The notes under the pieces: generated by a model | Seen by the model: the letters and a program-made list of their open reading frames with translations, nothing else | What the model was told of the DNA's origin: nothing | Databases searched by the model: none | Part shown: piece by piece, positions 16,835-25,477 of the stretch | Layout: each line of letters starts with the position of its first letter | How positions within the stretch are numbered: the first letter of the stretch is position 1 | Assembly (NCBI GenBank): GCA_035995185.1 | Contig: DASYKT010000041.1 | Location: 1 to 64,000 of the forward strand | Direction of reading: 5' to 3' | Length of the DNA: 64,000 nt | From: DASYKT01 sp035995185 | GTDB lineage: Bacteria > Acidobacteriota > Blastocatellia > Pyrinomonadales > Pyrinomonadaceae | Translations under genes and position numbers: made by a program

Positions 16835-17209
16835 ATTTCTCCTCTTCTACCGCTTTTTGCAAAGATTAAACTAAAATTAAAGCCTTTTCACTTTTACACG
16901 AAAAGCGAGGCAATGTCAATAAAAATTCAGGGATTACGAATAATACAACCAATCCCGATTCAGGTCAAAGCAAAAATTACAAATTAATGTCTTGATTGAT
17001 TTTATTCTATCAGAAGCCAAATTGAAATGTCCATACTAAGCTTCCGAAATCTCCTTTTGGAGAGACGAAAACCGGAGGTAAAAATTGCCGATTTAAGGGC
17101 CGATTTTTCGTTCGATTTGAGAGAAGGAGCCCCTTTGCGATACATTAGCCACAATAAATTCGGGTTTTTTACTGGATCTGAACAGTAAATATAATCCCTG
17201 CATACATAT
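16835..17209. other. 375-bp divergent intergenic region, function unclear
   Basis: This gap separates the divergent FecR-like gene and malQ and must hold both promoters, though no convincing -35/-10 pair stands out. Around 17049-17085 there is a small hairpin (CTCC TTTT GGAG) followed by GACGAAAACCGGAGG. It has fragments reminiscent of riboswitch cores but matches none I know. No ORF is supported. Confidence 0.4.
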
Positions 17210-18718
17210 ATGGCATTTTTAAGAGCAAGCGGAGTTTTATTGCACCTGACATCTTTGCCCGGACGGTACGGAATAGGCGATATGGGCGCTGAAGCCCGCG
17301 GATTTATCGATTTTTTGGCGGCCGGCGGACAGACCTATTGGCAGATACTCCCATTAAATCCAACGGATTACGGCGATTCGCCCTACCAATGCTTCTCGAC
17401 CTTTGCGGGAAATACGCTTTTGATCGATCCGGCAAAGCTCGAAGCCGAAGGGTTTCTCTCCGCCGAGGAAATCGAGGAAATTCCGGGCTTTTCCGAGGGA
17501 ACTGCCGATTATGGCGGCGCGATCGAGCTGAAATCGGTGCTGCTAAGGAAAGCGTTTGAACGTTTTCGCGTTTCGAAGAAAGAAGAACTGCGCGGCGCCT
17601 ATGAGGTTTTTTGCAGTGAAAACTCGAATTGGCTGGATGATTATGCGCTCTTTCAGGCCATCAGAAACGCCAACGAGTTAAAACCGTGGAATGAATGGGA
17701 TGAGTCTCTGGCGAAGCGCGATGAAGAGGCCCTTAACAACGCGCGCGGCGAACTGGAAGAAGAAATATACGCGCAAAAGTTTTACCAGTTCCTGTTCTTT
17801 AAACAGTGGAATGAACTGCGCGCTTATGCGCAGGAAAAAGGCGTTAAATTTATCGGCGATGTTCCGATCTACGTGTCGCACAATTCCGCGGACGTCTGGT
17901 GTAACCCGCGCATGTTTAAATTAAATGAAGACGGTTCGTCGGCTTTTGTCGCCGGTGTGCCGCCTGATGCTTTTAGCAGTACGGGACAGCTCTGGGGAAA
18001 CCCGATCTATGACTGGGACGAGATGCGGAATGAAAATTTCGCCTGGTGGATTGAGCGCATCAGGTTCACCTTGAAGACCGTCGACATAACCCGCATAGAT
18101 CATTTTCGCGGCTTCTATAGCTACTGGGAAGTTCCCGGCGAAAACGAAACGGCTGAGCACGGGGAGTGGGTCGATGTTCCCGGTTACGAATTGTTCGGTA
18201 CTTTGAAAGATGAATTGGGTGAGCTTCCTTTTATTGTGGAAGATCTTGGTTATATGACGCCGGAGATCTATAAAATGCGCGACGATCTTGGATACCCCGG
18301 CATGAGAATATTGCAGTTCGCTTTTGGCGGCGATGCCAAGCACAACGACCTGCCGCACAACTACGTCCACAACTGCGCGGCCTACACCGGAACTCACGAT
18401 AACGAAACGGCCGCGGGTTGGTACCAGGCGCAATTCGATAAGGAAGGAAAGATATCGATATATGGCGAACGCTGTTTGAAATATCTGGGCAGCACCGGCG
18501 AGGAAATTCACTGGGATATGATCCGCGCCGTGCTGGCGTCGGTCGCCGACACCGCGATCATTCCCGCGCAGGACCTGCTCGGGTTAGGAAATGAAGCCCG
18601 GATGAATTTACCCGCTACGACCGACGGCAATTGGAAATGGCGTCTGAAACCCGGGGAACTTTCAGACGAGATCGCGGGGCGGTTAAAAGAAATGACGGAG
18701 ATCTACGGAAGATCTTAG
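17210..18718 (+). CDS. malQ: 4-alpha-glucanotransferase (amylomaltase)
   Basis: A GH77 enzyme of 502 residues that transfers alpha-1,4-glucan segments and works with GlgP in maltodextrin/glycogen breakdown. The N terminus RASGVLLHLTSLPGRYGIGD and QILPLNPTDYGDSPYQ are family-specific. The catalytic residues lie in ITRIDHFRGFYSYW (nucleophile Asp), FIVEDLGYMTPE (acid/base Glu) and YTGTHDNETAAGW (third Asp). No Shine-Dalgarno sequence precedes the ATG. The gene stands alone and is followed by a long palindrome. Confidence 0.96.
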   Translation: MAFLRASGVLLHLTSLPGRYGIGDMGAEARGFIDFLAAGGQTYWQILPLNPTDYGDSPYQCFSTFAGNTLLIDPAKLEAEGFLSAEEIEEIPGFSEGTADYGGAIELKSVLLRKAFERFRVSKKEELRGAYEVFCSENSNWLDDYALFQAIRNANELKPWNEWDESLAKRDEEALNNARGELEEEIYAQKFYQFLFFKQWNELRAYAQEKGVKFIGDVPIYVSHNSADVWCNPRMFKLNEDGSSAFVAGVPPDAFSSTGQLWGNPIYDWDEMRNENFAWWIERIRFTLKTVDITRIDHFRGFYSYWEVPGENETAEHGEWVDVPGYELFGTLKDELGELPFIVEDLGYMTPEIYKMRDDLGYPGMRILQFAFGGDAKHNDLPHNYVHNCAAYTGTHDNETAAGWYQAQFDKEGKISIYGERCLKYLGSTGEEIHWDMIRAVLASVADTAIIPAQDLLGLGNEARMNLPATTDGNWKWRLKPGELSDEIAGRLKEMTEIYGRS

Positions 18719-18725
18719 ATTTAGG

Positions 18726-18850
18726 TAACAACGGGTCAGTACCGGGAACGCAGTGACCGGCTAAATGAGCGGAGCGAAAAAAAACTAACAGCATCCCGAC
18801 CTGTTGGATAAGAAGCCCGTCACTGCGTTCCCGGTACTGACCTCATTACC
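18726..18850. repeat. Large inverted repeat, GGTCAG-ACCGGGA family, copy 1
   Basis: Perfect 24-bp arms start GGTCAGTACCGGGAACG (18734-18757) and end CCCGGTACTGACC (18819-18842). Flanking GGTAA/TTACC extends the symmetry. Related copies lie at 54937-55110 and 62095-62359. It sits just after malQ and before the XylF-type gene. Confidence 0.85.
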
Positions 18851-18943
18851 ACAAACTCGCAAAATGCTGCGATCCAAAATCCTAAATCTAAAATCCGAAA
18901 TCAAATTGTGTTATTTTAGTTTCAAATTATCGCAGGAGAATAT

Positions 18944-20041
18944 ATGAAAAAAAGTTTTAAGGTCGTAGTGATTTTTGTGCTGGCAGCTCTTGCTTTTGCC
19001 TGCGCTCAAAACCCGTCGCAGAATTCACAAAATTCTTCATCGTCGCAGCAGTCCCAGCCGGGGCAGGGCAAAAAGATCAAGATCGGTTTTGCGATGGACA
19101 CTCTGAAAGAAGAGCGTTGGCAGCGGGACAAACAGGCGTTTGAAAAACACTGTCTGGAACTCGACGTGGAATGTATCGTCACCGTGGCGAATAACATTGC
19201 CGAGCGCCAGGCGAGCGATGTCGATGGGCTGCTCACGCAAAACATCGACGTGCTGGTGATCGCGCCGCACGATGCCACGCAGGCCGCTTCGATGGTGGAT
19301 AAAGCCAAAGCTAAAGGCATACCTGTCATCAGTTACGACCGTTTGATAAACTCCGACAAGATCGACCTATATATATCTCACCAGGTGCCGGTGATCGGCA
19401 AAAAGATCGCCGAATATGCGCTGCAGCACGTGCCGCGCGGCAACTATATGATGGTCTACGGCGCCTCGACCGATAACAACGCGATCATTATGAAGAACGC
19501 GATGCTCGAGGTCTTAAAACCGGCCATCGATCGCGGCGACATCAAGATCGTTTCCGACCCGTTCGTGCGTGACTGGAACCGCGACGTGGCGCTGGGTTAT
19601 GCGGAAAACGCTTTGGTGCAAAACAACAACAACATCCAGGCGATGGTGGTTTCCAATGACGGCATGGCCGGCGGGGTTATCAATGCGCTTGAGAGAAAAA
19701 ATCTGCTCGGCCAGACTCTGGTGACAGGGCAGGATGCGGAAGGCGCCGCCCTGCAGCGCATTGCCGAAGGCAAACAAACCATGACCGTTTATAAACCGAT
19801 CATCCCGCTCGCAAACAGCGCGGTCGAAGCCGCCATCAAGCTGGCGAAAAAAGAGGCGCTGATCGGAACGACGATGTTCAAAAATGATGTGATCGGAAAA
19901 GAAGTGCCCGCGATACTTTTGGAAGTGACCACGGTGGACAAGGACAACTTAATGACCACCGTTATCAAGGATGGTTATCAAACTTACGAAGAAGTTTATA
20001 AGAATGTGCCGGCCGATCAGCGCCCGCCGCGTAACCAGTAA
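18944..20041 (+). CDS. xylF: XylF-type sugar-binding lipoprotein (ABC transporter substrate-binding protein)
   Basis: A 365-residue periplasmic-binding lipoprotein. The N terminus is a lipoprotein signal with lipobox LAFAC (acylated Cys20), followed by a Ser/Gln/Asn-rich linker. The mature part follows the D-xylose-binding protein pattern: IKIGFAMDTLKEERWQRD, NIDVLVIAPHDATQA, GIPVISYDRLI, VSNDGMAGGVINAL and VTGQDAEGAALQRI. There is no ABC ATPase or permease gene nearby, so it is an orphan here and the partner must be elsewhere. A ribosome binding site (CAGGAG) precedes the ATG. The stop codon lies inside the palindrome that starts at 20037. Confidence 0.88.
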   Translation: MKKSFKVVVIFVLAALAFACAQNPSQNSQNSSSSQQSQPGQGKKIKIGFAMDTLKEERWQRDKQAFEKHCLELDVECIVTVANNIAERQASDVDGLLTQNIDVLVIAPHDATQAASMVDKAKAKGIPVISYDRLINSDKIDLYISHQVPVIGKKIAEYALQHVPRGNYMMVYGASTDNNAIIMKNAMLEVLKPAIDRGDIKIVSDPFVRDWNRDVALGYAENALVQNNNNIQAMVVSNDGMAGGVINALERKNLLGQTLVTGQDAEGAALQRIAEGKQTMTVYKPIIPLANSAVEAAIKLAKKEALIGTTMFKNDVIGKEVPAILLEVTTVDKDNLMTTVIKDGYQTYEEVYKNVPADQRPPRNQ

Positions 20042-20130
20042 CGAGTGACAAGTGATGAGTGACAAGCGAGAAGGCGGAGTGGAAGTCTGACTTCTTATCT
20101 TGTCACTTGTTACTATTTACTTGTCACTTA
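20037..20130. repeat. Imperfect inverted repeat, GAGTGACAAGT family, copy 1
   Basis: The left arm is built of repeated words (AGTAACGAGTGACAAG, 20037-20052, then GTGATGAGTGACAAG). The right arm (20099-20128) is its imperfect complement (CTTGTCACTTGTTACT...). The element overlaps the xylF stop codon on the left and ends within 5 bp of the next, convergent gene's stop region. A second copy is at 53684-53755. Confidence 0.7.
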
Positions 20131-21449
20131 GAAATTCCGCTATTTTCGATCCCGTTATAGATCTCAGGCGCATAAAGTCCCAGCCAGGGATCCGCGCTCG
20201 GTGTCAGGAACAATTCCGTATAAATCTTTTCATTAAATTTATTCAGGTCGGTCCGGTTGCCGTTTTGCAGCCAGCCGATCGTTTTGGAATGGAAAAGATA
20301 TTCGTTTCGGACGGTGTCCAGTGCCAGATTTTGCTCGAATTGTTTTACCAGCCTGTCCAGTTCGGCGTCTTTGATGCCGAGTTTGCGGCTGATAAAAGCA
20401 CGGCTGTTTTCATCCAGCAGGCATTCACCCTGGCGCTGCTCGGCGACTTTTTTCCATTTTGCCAGGTCGGTTTCTTTTTCCAGAACATTCAGGCGATCTA
20501 TCAGGGCCGTGGGCGGAAGCACCCTTACCTCGCTCACCGCTTTTGCCATCGCCCGCTCGGAAGCCGTGATCGAACTGAAGAATCCGACGCTCGTCGGCGC
20601 CGGCAGGTCTTTGTCCGGCGAAACTTTGGCGCGCTTTACATCGGCGGTCCAATTTTCGTGGAGTATCTGCATCCATTCGCCATAAAACCTGGGCATTATA
20701 TTGCCGTAGGTAGAGGCCCCGGTTGCAAGGCGCTGGGCTTCGGCGCTTTGGATGACGTCAAAGGCACTTTCCGCCCGCACCAGAATTTGTTCGAACGCCC
20801 GCGGGCCGTACAAACCGGGAATCGCGTCGATGATGTTGCCGCCCGTGTCGAGCACATAATGAATGCTGTTTCCGGTTACGGTCGTTTCCATCCTGCGTCC
20901 GTCGCCGAAATCGATGGTCATGCGCGGCGCGGGCCTCACGGATTGCCAATGCAAAACGAAGCGATCACGCAAAACCTGTGAGATCTCTTTGTTCGGATAA
21001 AGAGCGGTGCGGAAAAAGCGGCTGTTGGCGCAGCTTAATTCTTCATTGAGATTTCCCAACAAACGCAGGGAAAGGATAGGTTTACCGGTTTTTTGGGCTT
21101 CGGCTTTGGCTTTCTCGAGGTCGGTGAACCAGTAGAGCCCGGCGGCATAGCTGTCTTTTTGCATCGCGACCGCGTCAAGCGCAGTCGCCAACTTCAGCCA
21201 TTCCGGAGTTTTCTCGCCGGTGGCCATGAAGGTTTTGATCTCATCCTTGTGCGCAGCAAGCAATGCGTCGAGCCCCGCCGGTCCCATCTCACGCAGCTGG
21301 GAAACGGCCGTGGCGGCTTCGGACGGGTTTGCCGAAACTGCTTGTTTTACAAGGGTTTCCGTTTTTTCAGTACTATTTTCTTTCCAGGTATGGGCGGACG
21401 AGATAAAAGCGGCAAAGAGAAGGAAAGCGCCAAAAAGCTTGATTTTCAT
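20124..21449 (-). CDS. Exported protein with a thioredoxin-like domain
   Basis: A 441-residue protein with an N-terminal signal peptide (1-20). Residues about 130-240 look like a thioredoxin-fold domain of the DUF255/thioredoxin_7 kind: DLEKAKAEAQKTGKPILSLR, a Cys in ELSCANSRFFRTALYPNKEI in place of a CxxC pair, and YVLDTGGNIIDAIPGLYGP. With only one cysteine there, redox activity is doubtful. The C-terminal 200 residues are helical and unassigned. GGAGG precedes the ATG by 6 nt. Function unknown. Confidence 0.7.
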   Translation of the reverse strand: MKIKLFGAFLLFAAFISSAHTWKENSTEKTETLVKQAVSANPSEAATAVSQLREMGPAGLDALLAAHKDEIKTFMATGEKTPEWLKLATALDAVAMQKDSYAAGLYWFTDLEKAKAEAQKTGKPILSLRLLGNLNEELSCANSRFFRTALYPNKEISQVLRDRFVLHWQSVRPAPRMTIDFGDGRRMETTVTGNSIHYVLDTGGNIIDAIPGLYGPRAFEQILVRAESAFDVIQSAEAQRLATGASTYGNIMPRFYGEWMQILHENWTADVKRAKVSPDKDLPAPTSVGFFSSITASERAMAKAVSEVRVLPPTALIDRLNVLEKETDLAKWKKVAEQRQGECLLDENSRAFISRKLGIKDAELDRLVKQFEQNLALDTVRNEYLFHSKTIGWLQNGNRTDLNKFNEKIYTELFLTPSADPWLGLYAPEIYNGIENSGISK

Positions 21450-21899
21450 AACCGGCCTCCAATAATGATCTGGTCGCGGTAGAACGGCTATGCAGCTTTG
21501 AGAAGGGCAAAAGTTGGACTAACTCTGACAGTTAATTCACGCTGCATAACCGTTCACCTTAAATGATGACAGTGCCTTTCGATAGGTTGCACAATTATCA
21601 TTAAGTTTTTCTGCATACATTGAACGGCGCGTTTTGCGGAAACTTGCGGAAAAGAGAATTTCCTGTGTATTTCTCCCAAAAAAGTAGTATATTTTCGGAT
21701 ATTCCAGGTAAGTCTTAGGCGGTTTAAGAGCTCCATCGCTCCTTAGGACCTTGGTACTAATTTTCGGCTTTAAGCTTAAACTGAGCGAGTTTCGCGCATT
21801 CTCTCAAGATTCTTCAATTCCTTAAGCCGATAACCGTAATTACACTTATAAAAACAGGCCGATATTGATCAGATATTGATGCCCAAAGGAGATACATGT
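21450..21899. other. Intergenic region with one inverted repeat
   Basis: This 450-bp divergent gap lies between the thioredoxin-like gene and the S1/P1 nuclease. Its first 100 bp contain the inverted repeat at 21482-21555. The rest is AT-richer and must hold the nuclease promoter. No further gene is supported. Confidence 0.6.
21482..21555. repeat. 15-bp inverted repeat around a 44-nt spacer
   Basis: GAACGGCTATGCAGC (21482-21496) pairs with GCTGCATAACCGTTC (21541-21555) with one mismatch. It lies about 30 bp upstream of the thioredoxin-like gene start and could be a regulatory stem or another short intergenic element. Confidence 0.65.
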
Positions 21900-22913
21900 A
21901 TGCGATCGAACATTTGGCGAACAAGGATCTGTAAATTTTTAGTATGTCTTATTTTGATGGAGTGTTCTTTTATGGCCTCCCCGCAAACAGCAATGGCTTG
22001 GGGAAACGAAGGCCATGAGGTTACGGCTTTGATAGCCTTTAAGCTCTTAACTCCAAAGGCACAAAAACATGTTCTCGAGATTCTCGGCGGGGTGCCTATC
22101 ACCACCGCTTCTACCTGGCCGGACGATCTGAAGCGGGCCGGAGAAGGCTGCGTGGTCCCGGGAGCGCCAGGCTGTAATCCGAATTACCGTCCGGAAACCT
22201 CCCAATGGCACTTTGTCGATATGCCTATGGCTGAAGACCGGTTCGATCCAAACGGGAAATATTGTGAAAGCTCTCGCTATGGCGATTGCATAATACCGGC
22301 AATTGAAGAGTTTAGAGTGATCCTGGCCAAATCAAAGGGCAGCGGTGACGAACAGAAAAGAAAACGGCATGATGCATTAAGCTTTGTTATCCACCTTCTT
22401 GGCGACCTCCATCAACCGCTTCATTGTGCGGATAATGGTGACGGAGGCGGAAATGCTGCATATGTCACCTGGGAGGGTGAACCCAAGTATACCTGGGCCG
22501 ATGTTTGGAATTTACATTCCGTTTGGGACAGTTACCTTATCGGCCTTAATATCGCGGCCATGCCGGCGAATAAGAGGACAGTTGCGGACTATTCGGACCT
22601 TATCGTCGCTCAGCTCGATGCCAGGGAGCGAAAATTCGCACAATTAAAAGCAGACACTATCGAAAACGGGCGGCCCGAAACCGTGATCTCCTGGGCTGAA
22701 GCGTCCCATACTATGGCCAAAACTTCGACTTATGTGCTTCCGTCTGAACGGGTTAAAAAGTCGACCAGGGGATTTAAAGCGCCGGGCGGAAAGGATCTCG
22801 TATTGCTAAACAGCAAGTATTTTGAAAATAACAGGCCGAAGGTCCAGGATCAGTTAAAATTAGGCGGGATCAGGCTGGCCAGGATCCTGAATGAGATCTA
22901 CGATAAGGATTAG
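21900..22913 (+). CDS. S1/P1-type zinc-dependent nuclease, exported
   Basis: A single-strand-type nuclease/phosphatase of the S1/P1 family. The ATG at 21900 has AAAGGAG 8 nt upstream and opens a signal peptide ending ...TAMA-W. The mature N-terminal Trp followed by GNEGHEVTALIA is the hallmark first zinc ligand pair. Other ligand motifs are STWPDDLKR, WHFVDMP, FVIHLLGDLHQPLHCADNGDGGGN (His/Asp cluster) and WNLHSVWDSYLI. An upstream TTG in frame is rejected because it would place the ribosome binding site inside the gene. Likely periplasmic or secreted nucleic-acid scavenging. Confidence 0.93.
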   Translation: MRSNIWRTRICKFLVCLILMECSFMASPQTAMAWGNEGHEVTALIAFKLLTPKAQKHVLEILGGVPITTASTWPDDLKRAGEGCVVPGAPGCNPNYRPETSQWHFVDMPMAEDRFDPNGKYCESSRYGDCIIPAIEEFRVILAKSKGSGDEQKRKRHDALSFVIHLLGDLHQPLHCADNGDGGGNAAYVTWEGEPKYTWADVWNLHSVWDSYLIGLNIAAMPANKRTVADYSDLIVAQLDARERKFAQLKADTIENGRPETVISWAEASHTMAKTSTYVLPSERVKKSTRGFKAPGGKDLVLLNSKYFENNRPKVQDQLKLGGIRLARILNEIYDKD

Positions 22914-22941
22914 ACACAACACAAATAAATAAAATGCGCTT

Positions 22942-22980
22942 AACCCGGAAGCGCAGGCAAGACGCCCGCGCTCCCAGGTT
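22942..22980. repeat. Short hairpin element after the S1/P1 gene
   Basis: AACCCGGAAGCGCAGGC pairs with GCCCGCGCTCCCAGGTT at 14 of 17 positions around a 5-nt loop. There is no T-run. It lies in the gap before the rimP operon and may be an RNA-stabilising hairpin or a REP-like repeat. Confidence 0.55.
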
Positions 22981-23061
22981 GACGCCGAATCGGTTTGCTT
23001 TTACGAGGATTCTGCATTATTATGTATGTTTCCTTCGGGACGTCCGGTTCATTGGCCTCAG

Positions 23062-23085
23062 GTGGGTTCGCGCCCACTTTTTATT
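23062..23085 (+). promoter_or_regulatory. Attenuator-like hairpin in the rimP-nusA-infB leader
   Basis: GTGGG-TTCGCG-CCCAC is followed directly by TTTTT, about 45 nt before the rimP start. NusA operons in many bacteria have such a leader terminator, read through or not depending on NusA level. Here that role is inferred from position and shape. Confidence 0.55.
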
Positions 23086-23129
23086 TTGAGCGCAAAACGC
23101 CATTGAAAGACGCGAAGGTTATTGAAGTA

Positions 23130-23645
23130 ATGGACAGAAGCGGGGTTGAAAATAGAATTAAAGAGCTGGCCGCCCAGGTTGCAGCCGAAAGTGGGCTGGA
23201 GCTTGTTAATGTCTCAGTCAAAGGCTCGGACAAAAAACCGACGGTGACCGTTTTTATCGATAAAGAAGGCGGGGTAACGCACGGAGATTGCTCGTCGGTG
23301 AGCCACCGTTTGGGTGATGCGCTCGATGCCGAAGACTTTATCTCTTCAGCTTATCTTTTGGAAGTTTCCTCGCCGGGACTTGAAAGAGAGCTTTACAGCC
23401 TGCAGGATTTCGCGAAATTCGCCGGGCAGACGGCAAAGGTCAAAACCAATTACGCGGTGGCGGGTCAGCGAAATTTCCGCGGCCGGATCACCGGGGTCGA
23501 GGCGGAAGAGATCGTCTTTGACGACAAGACCAGCGGCGAAGTGAGATTTCCTTACAGCTATGTGGTGAAAGCGAATCTGGAGATCGACCTGGAAGCGGAA
23601 CTTGCCAGGGCCGAACCTGACAGAGCAGGAAAAGAAAAGAATTAA
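23130..23645 (+). CDS. rimP: Ribosome maturation factor
   Basis: RimP assists 30S subunit maturation. From the ATG at 23130 it is 171 residues, the normal length. The N-terminal domain ends VFIDKEGGVTHGDCSSVSHRLG and YLLEVSSPGLEREL is the family signature; an SH3-like C domain follows. The in-frame extension upstream to 22995 is rejected because it would run through the leader hairpin. First gene of the conserved rimP-nusA-infB-rbfA-nrnA block; nusA starts 18 bp later. Confidence 0.93.
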   Translation: MDRSGVENRIKELAAQVAAESGLELVNVSVKGSDKKPTVTVFIDKEGGVTHGDCSSVSHRLGDALDAEDFISSAYLLEVSSPGLERELYSLQDFAKFAGQTAKVKTNYAVAGQRNFRGRITGVEAEEIVFDDKTSGEVRFPYSYVVKANLEIDLEAELARAEPDRAGKEKN

Positions 23646-23663
23646 TTAAGTTAACTGACTAGT

Positions 23664-25442
23664 ATGGCTATTACATCTATCGCACAGAATATAGACGCTC
23701 TTTGCAGTGAGCACGGCCTCGACAAGGATCTGATCATCGAGGTTCTCAAAGACGCCATCAAAGCGGCGGCGCGGCGGCATTTTAAGATCAAGGACCCGAA
23801 AGCGAAAGAAGGCGAAACGAAGGTCGACGATCCGTTACAGGTCGATTGGAATATGGACGACGGCTCGCTGGAAATAAGCGTGGTAAAGACGGTCGTCGAA
23901 GAGATCGAAAATCCTTCGGTCGAAGTATCGCTGCAGGAAGTTTCGGACATGGGCCTGGAAGACGTCGAGATCGGTGACGCGCTGATGATCCCACTGCCGA
24001 TGGAAGAACTGGGCCGCATCGCGGCGCAGACCGCCAAGCAAATTCTGGTGCAGAAAGTACGCGAAGCCGTTCGCGAAAAAGTTTATGAAGAATATATCGA
24101 TCGCAAGGGCGATCTGATCAACGGCACCGTCAAGCGTTTTGAGCGCGGCGATATGATCGTCGATCTGGGCAATAACCTGGAAGCCGTCGCTCCGCGTAAT
24201 CAGCAGGTCCGCTCCGAGCAGTGGTCGCAGGGCGAAAGAATTCGCGTGGTCATTCACGATGTCACGAAAGATTCCAAGGGCCCGCAGATCATCGTTTCGC
24301 GCGCCTCGGAAGAGCTGCTCAAGCGTTTGTTTGAAATGGAAGTGCCGGAAATTTACGACGACACGGTCGTGATCAAATCGGCGGTGCGTGAACCCGGCGA
24401 ACGCGCCAAGATCGCGGTCGCGTCTAATGAAAAAGACGTCGATCCGGTGGGCGCCTGCGTCGGTATGAAGGGTTCGCGCGTGCAATCGATCATCCGCGAA
24501 TTGCGCGGTGAAAAGATCGATATTATCGAATGGTCGGATGAACCTTCGGTATTTGCGGCGAACGCTTTGGCCCCGGCCAAGGTTTCGCAGGTGCGTATAA
24601 CCGATATTCAAAAACGCCAGATCGAAGTGATCGTGATCGAAGACCAGCTTTCGCTGGCGATCGGCAAGCACGGGCAGAATGTCCGTTTGGCAACGCGGCT
24701 GGTCGGTTGGAATATCGACATCCGCAGCGAAGCCGAGCTCAAGAAAGAGATCGCCATTCAGATGGGTAAAATGATGGCGGCCGGAGAAGCCGTTCCGGTT
24801 TCCGCGCTCGAAGGTGTTTCAGCCACCCAGGCTGAAGACCTGAAGGAAAAAGGCATTGTCGATATCGATGCCCTGGCGGCAGCGTCGGTTGATAACCTGG
24901 TCGATTACCTGGATATCAGCATGGACGAGGCTGAGAAAATTTTGGCCGCGGCCAATGCGATCGTCGATATGCGCAACGCCCAAACCGAAGAAGGCGAAGA
25001 AGAGGCAGCAGAAGAAGGCGCAACCGAGGGAGAATCGGCCGAGGAAGTAGGCGAGGAAGTTGCCGAAGCCGCCGACGAGATCGGTGAAAGCGATGCGGAA
25101 ACGACCGACCTGGCGGATATCGAAGAACTGGTCAAAGACCTGGAGACCGAAGAAGCCGGTGAAGGTTCAGGCTCGTTAGACAGTGGAGAAGAAACTTTCG
25201 AACAGGCCTTGGTGGACGCCACCGAAAATTCGGTGGAAGCCGAAGATGAGATCGAGGCCGATGATATCTCCGAGGAGACGGAAGACATGGATCCCCTGGA
25301 CGCAGCCGAATTAACCGAAGAGGAAGCGGAAGAATCGAGCGATGAAACTTTCGCGACTAACGAAGCGGCCGAAGAAGAAGTGGAAAAAATCGCCGCAGAG
25401 GCAGAAGAAGCCGATGAGTCGGAAGAAGAAAAAGGCGAATAG
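23664..25442 (+). CDS. nusA: Transcription termination/antitermination factor NusA with long acidic tail
   Basis: NusA binds RNA polymerase and nascent RNA and controls pausing, termination and antitermination. The order is as expected: N-terminal polymerase-binding domain (1-130), S1 domain (about 135-200, LINGTVKRFERGDMIVDLG), KH1 and KH2 (about 225-350, with PVGACVGMKGSRVQ and LAIGKHGQNVRLA), and a helix-hairpin-helix repeat (about 375-430). After that come about 160 residues made mostly of Glu, Ala, Asp and Ser. Such a tail is much longer than in typical 350-500-residue NusA proteins. It lies between rimP and infB in the standard operon. Confidence 0.97.
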   Translation: MAITSIAQNIDALCSEHGLDKDLIIEVLKDAIKAAARRHFKIKDPKAKEGETKVDDPLQVDWNMDDGSLEISVVKTVVEEIENPSVEVSLQEVSDMGLEDVEIGDALMIPLPMEELGRIAAQTAKQILVQKVREAVREKVYEEYIDRKGDLINGTVKRFERGDMIVDLGNNLEAVAPRNQQVRSEQWSQGERIRVVIHDVTKDSKGPQIIVSRASEELLKRLFEMEVPEIYDDTVVIKSAVREPGERAKIAVASNEKDVDPVGACVGMKGSRVQSIIRELRGEKIDIIEWSDEPSVFAANALAPAKVSQVRITDIQKRQIEVIVIEDQLSLAIGKHGQNVRLATRLVGWNIDIRSEAELKKEIAIQMGKMMAAGEAVPVSALEGVSATQAEDLKEKGIVDIDALAAASVDNLVDYLDISMDEAEKILAAANAIVDMRNAQTEEGEEEAAEEGATEGESAEEVGEEVAEAADEIGESDAETTDLADIEELVKDLETEEAGEGSGSLDSGEETFEQALVDATENSVEAEDEIEADDISEETEDMDPLDAAELTEEEAEESSDETFATNEAAEEEVEKIAAEAEEADESEEEKGE

Positions 25443-25477
25443 TTCGCCAAAGGTACCTGGATAGTTAACGAAAACAG

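Noticed and set aside
16835..17209. Glycine or c-di-GMP riboswitch upstream of malQ
   Set aside because: Only short fragments resemble those cores; the second conserved half and the required stems are not seen.
20124..21449. Active thiol-disulfide oxidoreductase
   Set aside because: The thioredoxin-like region has a single Cys where CxxC would be expected, so only the fold is claimed.
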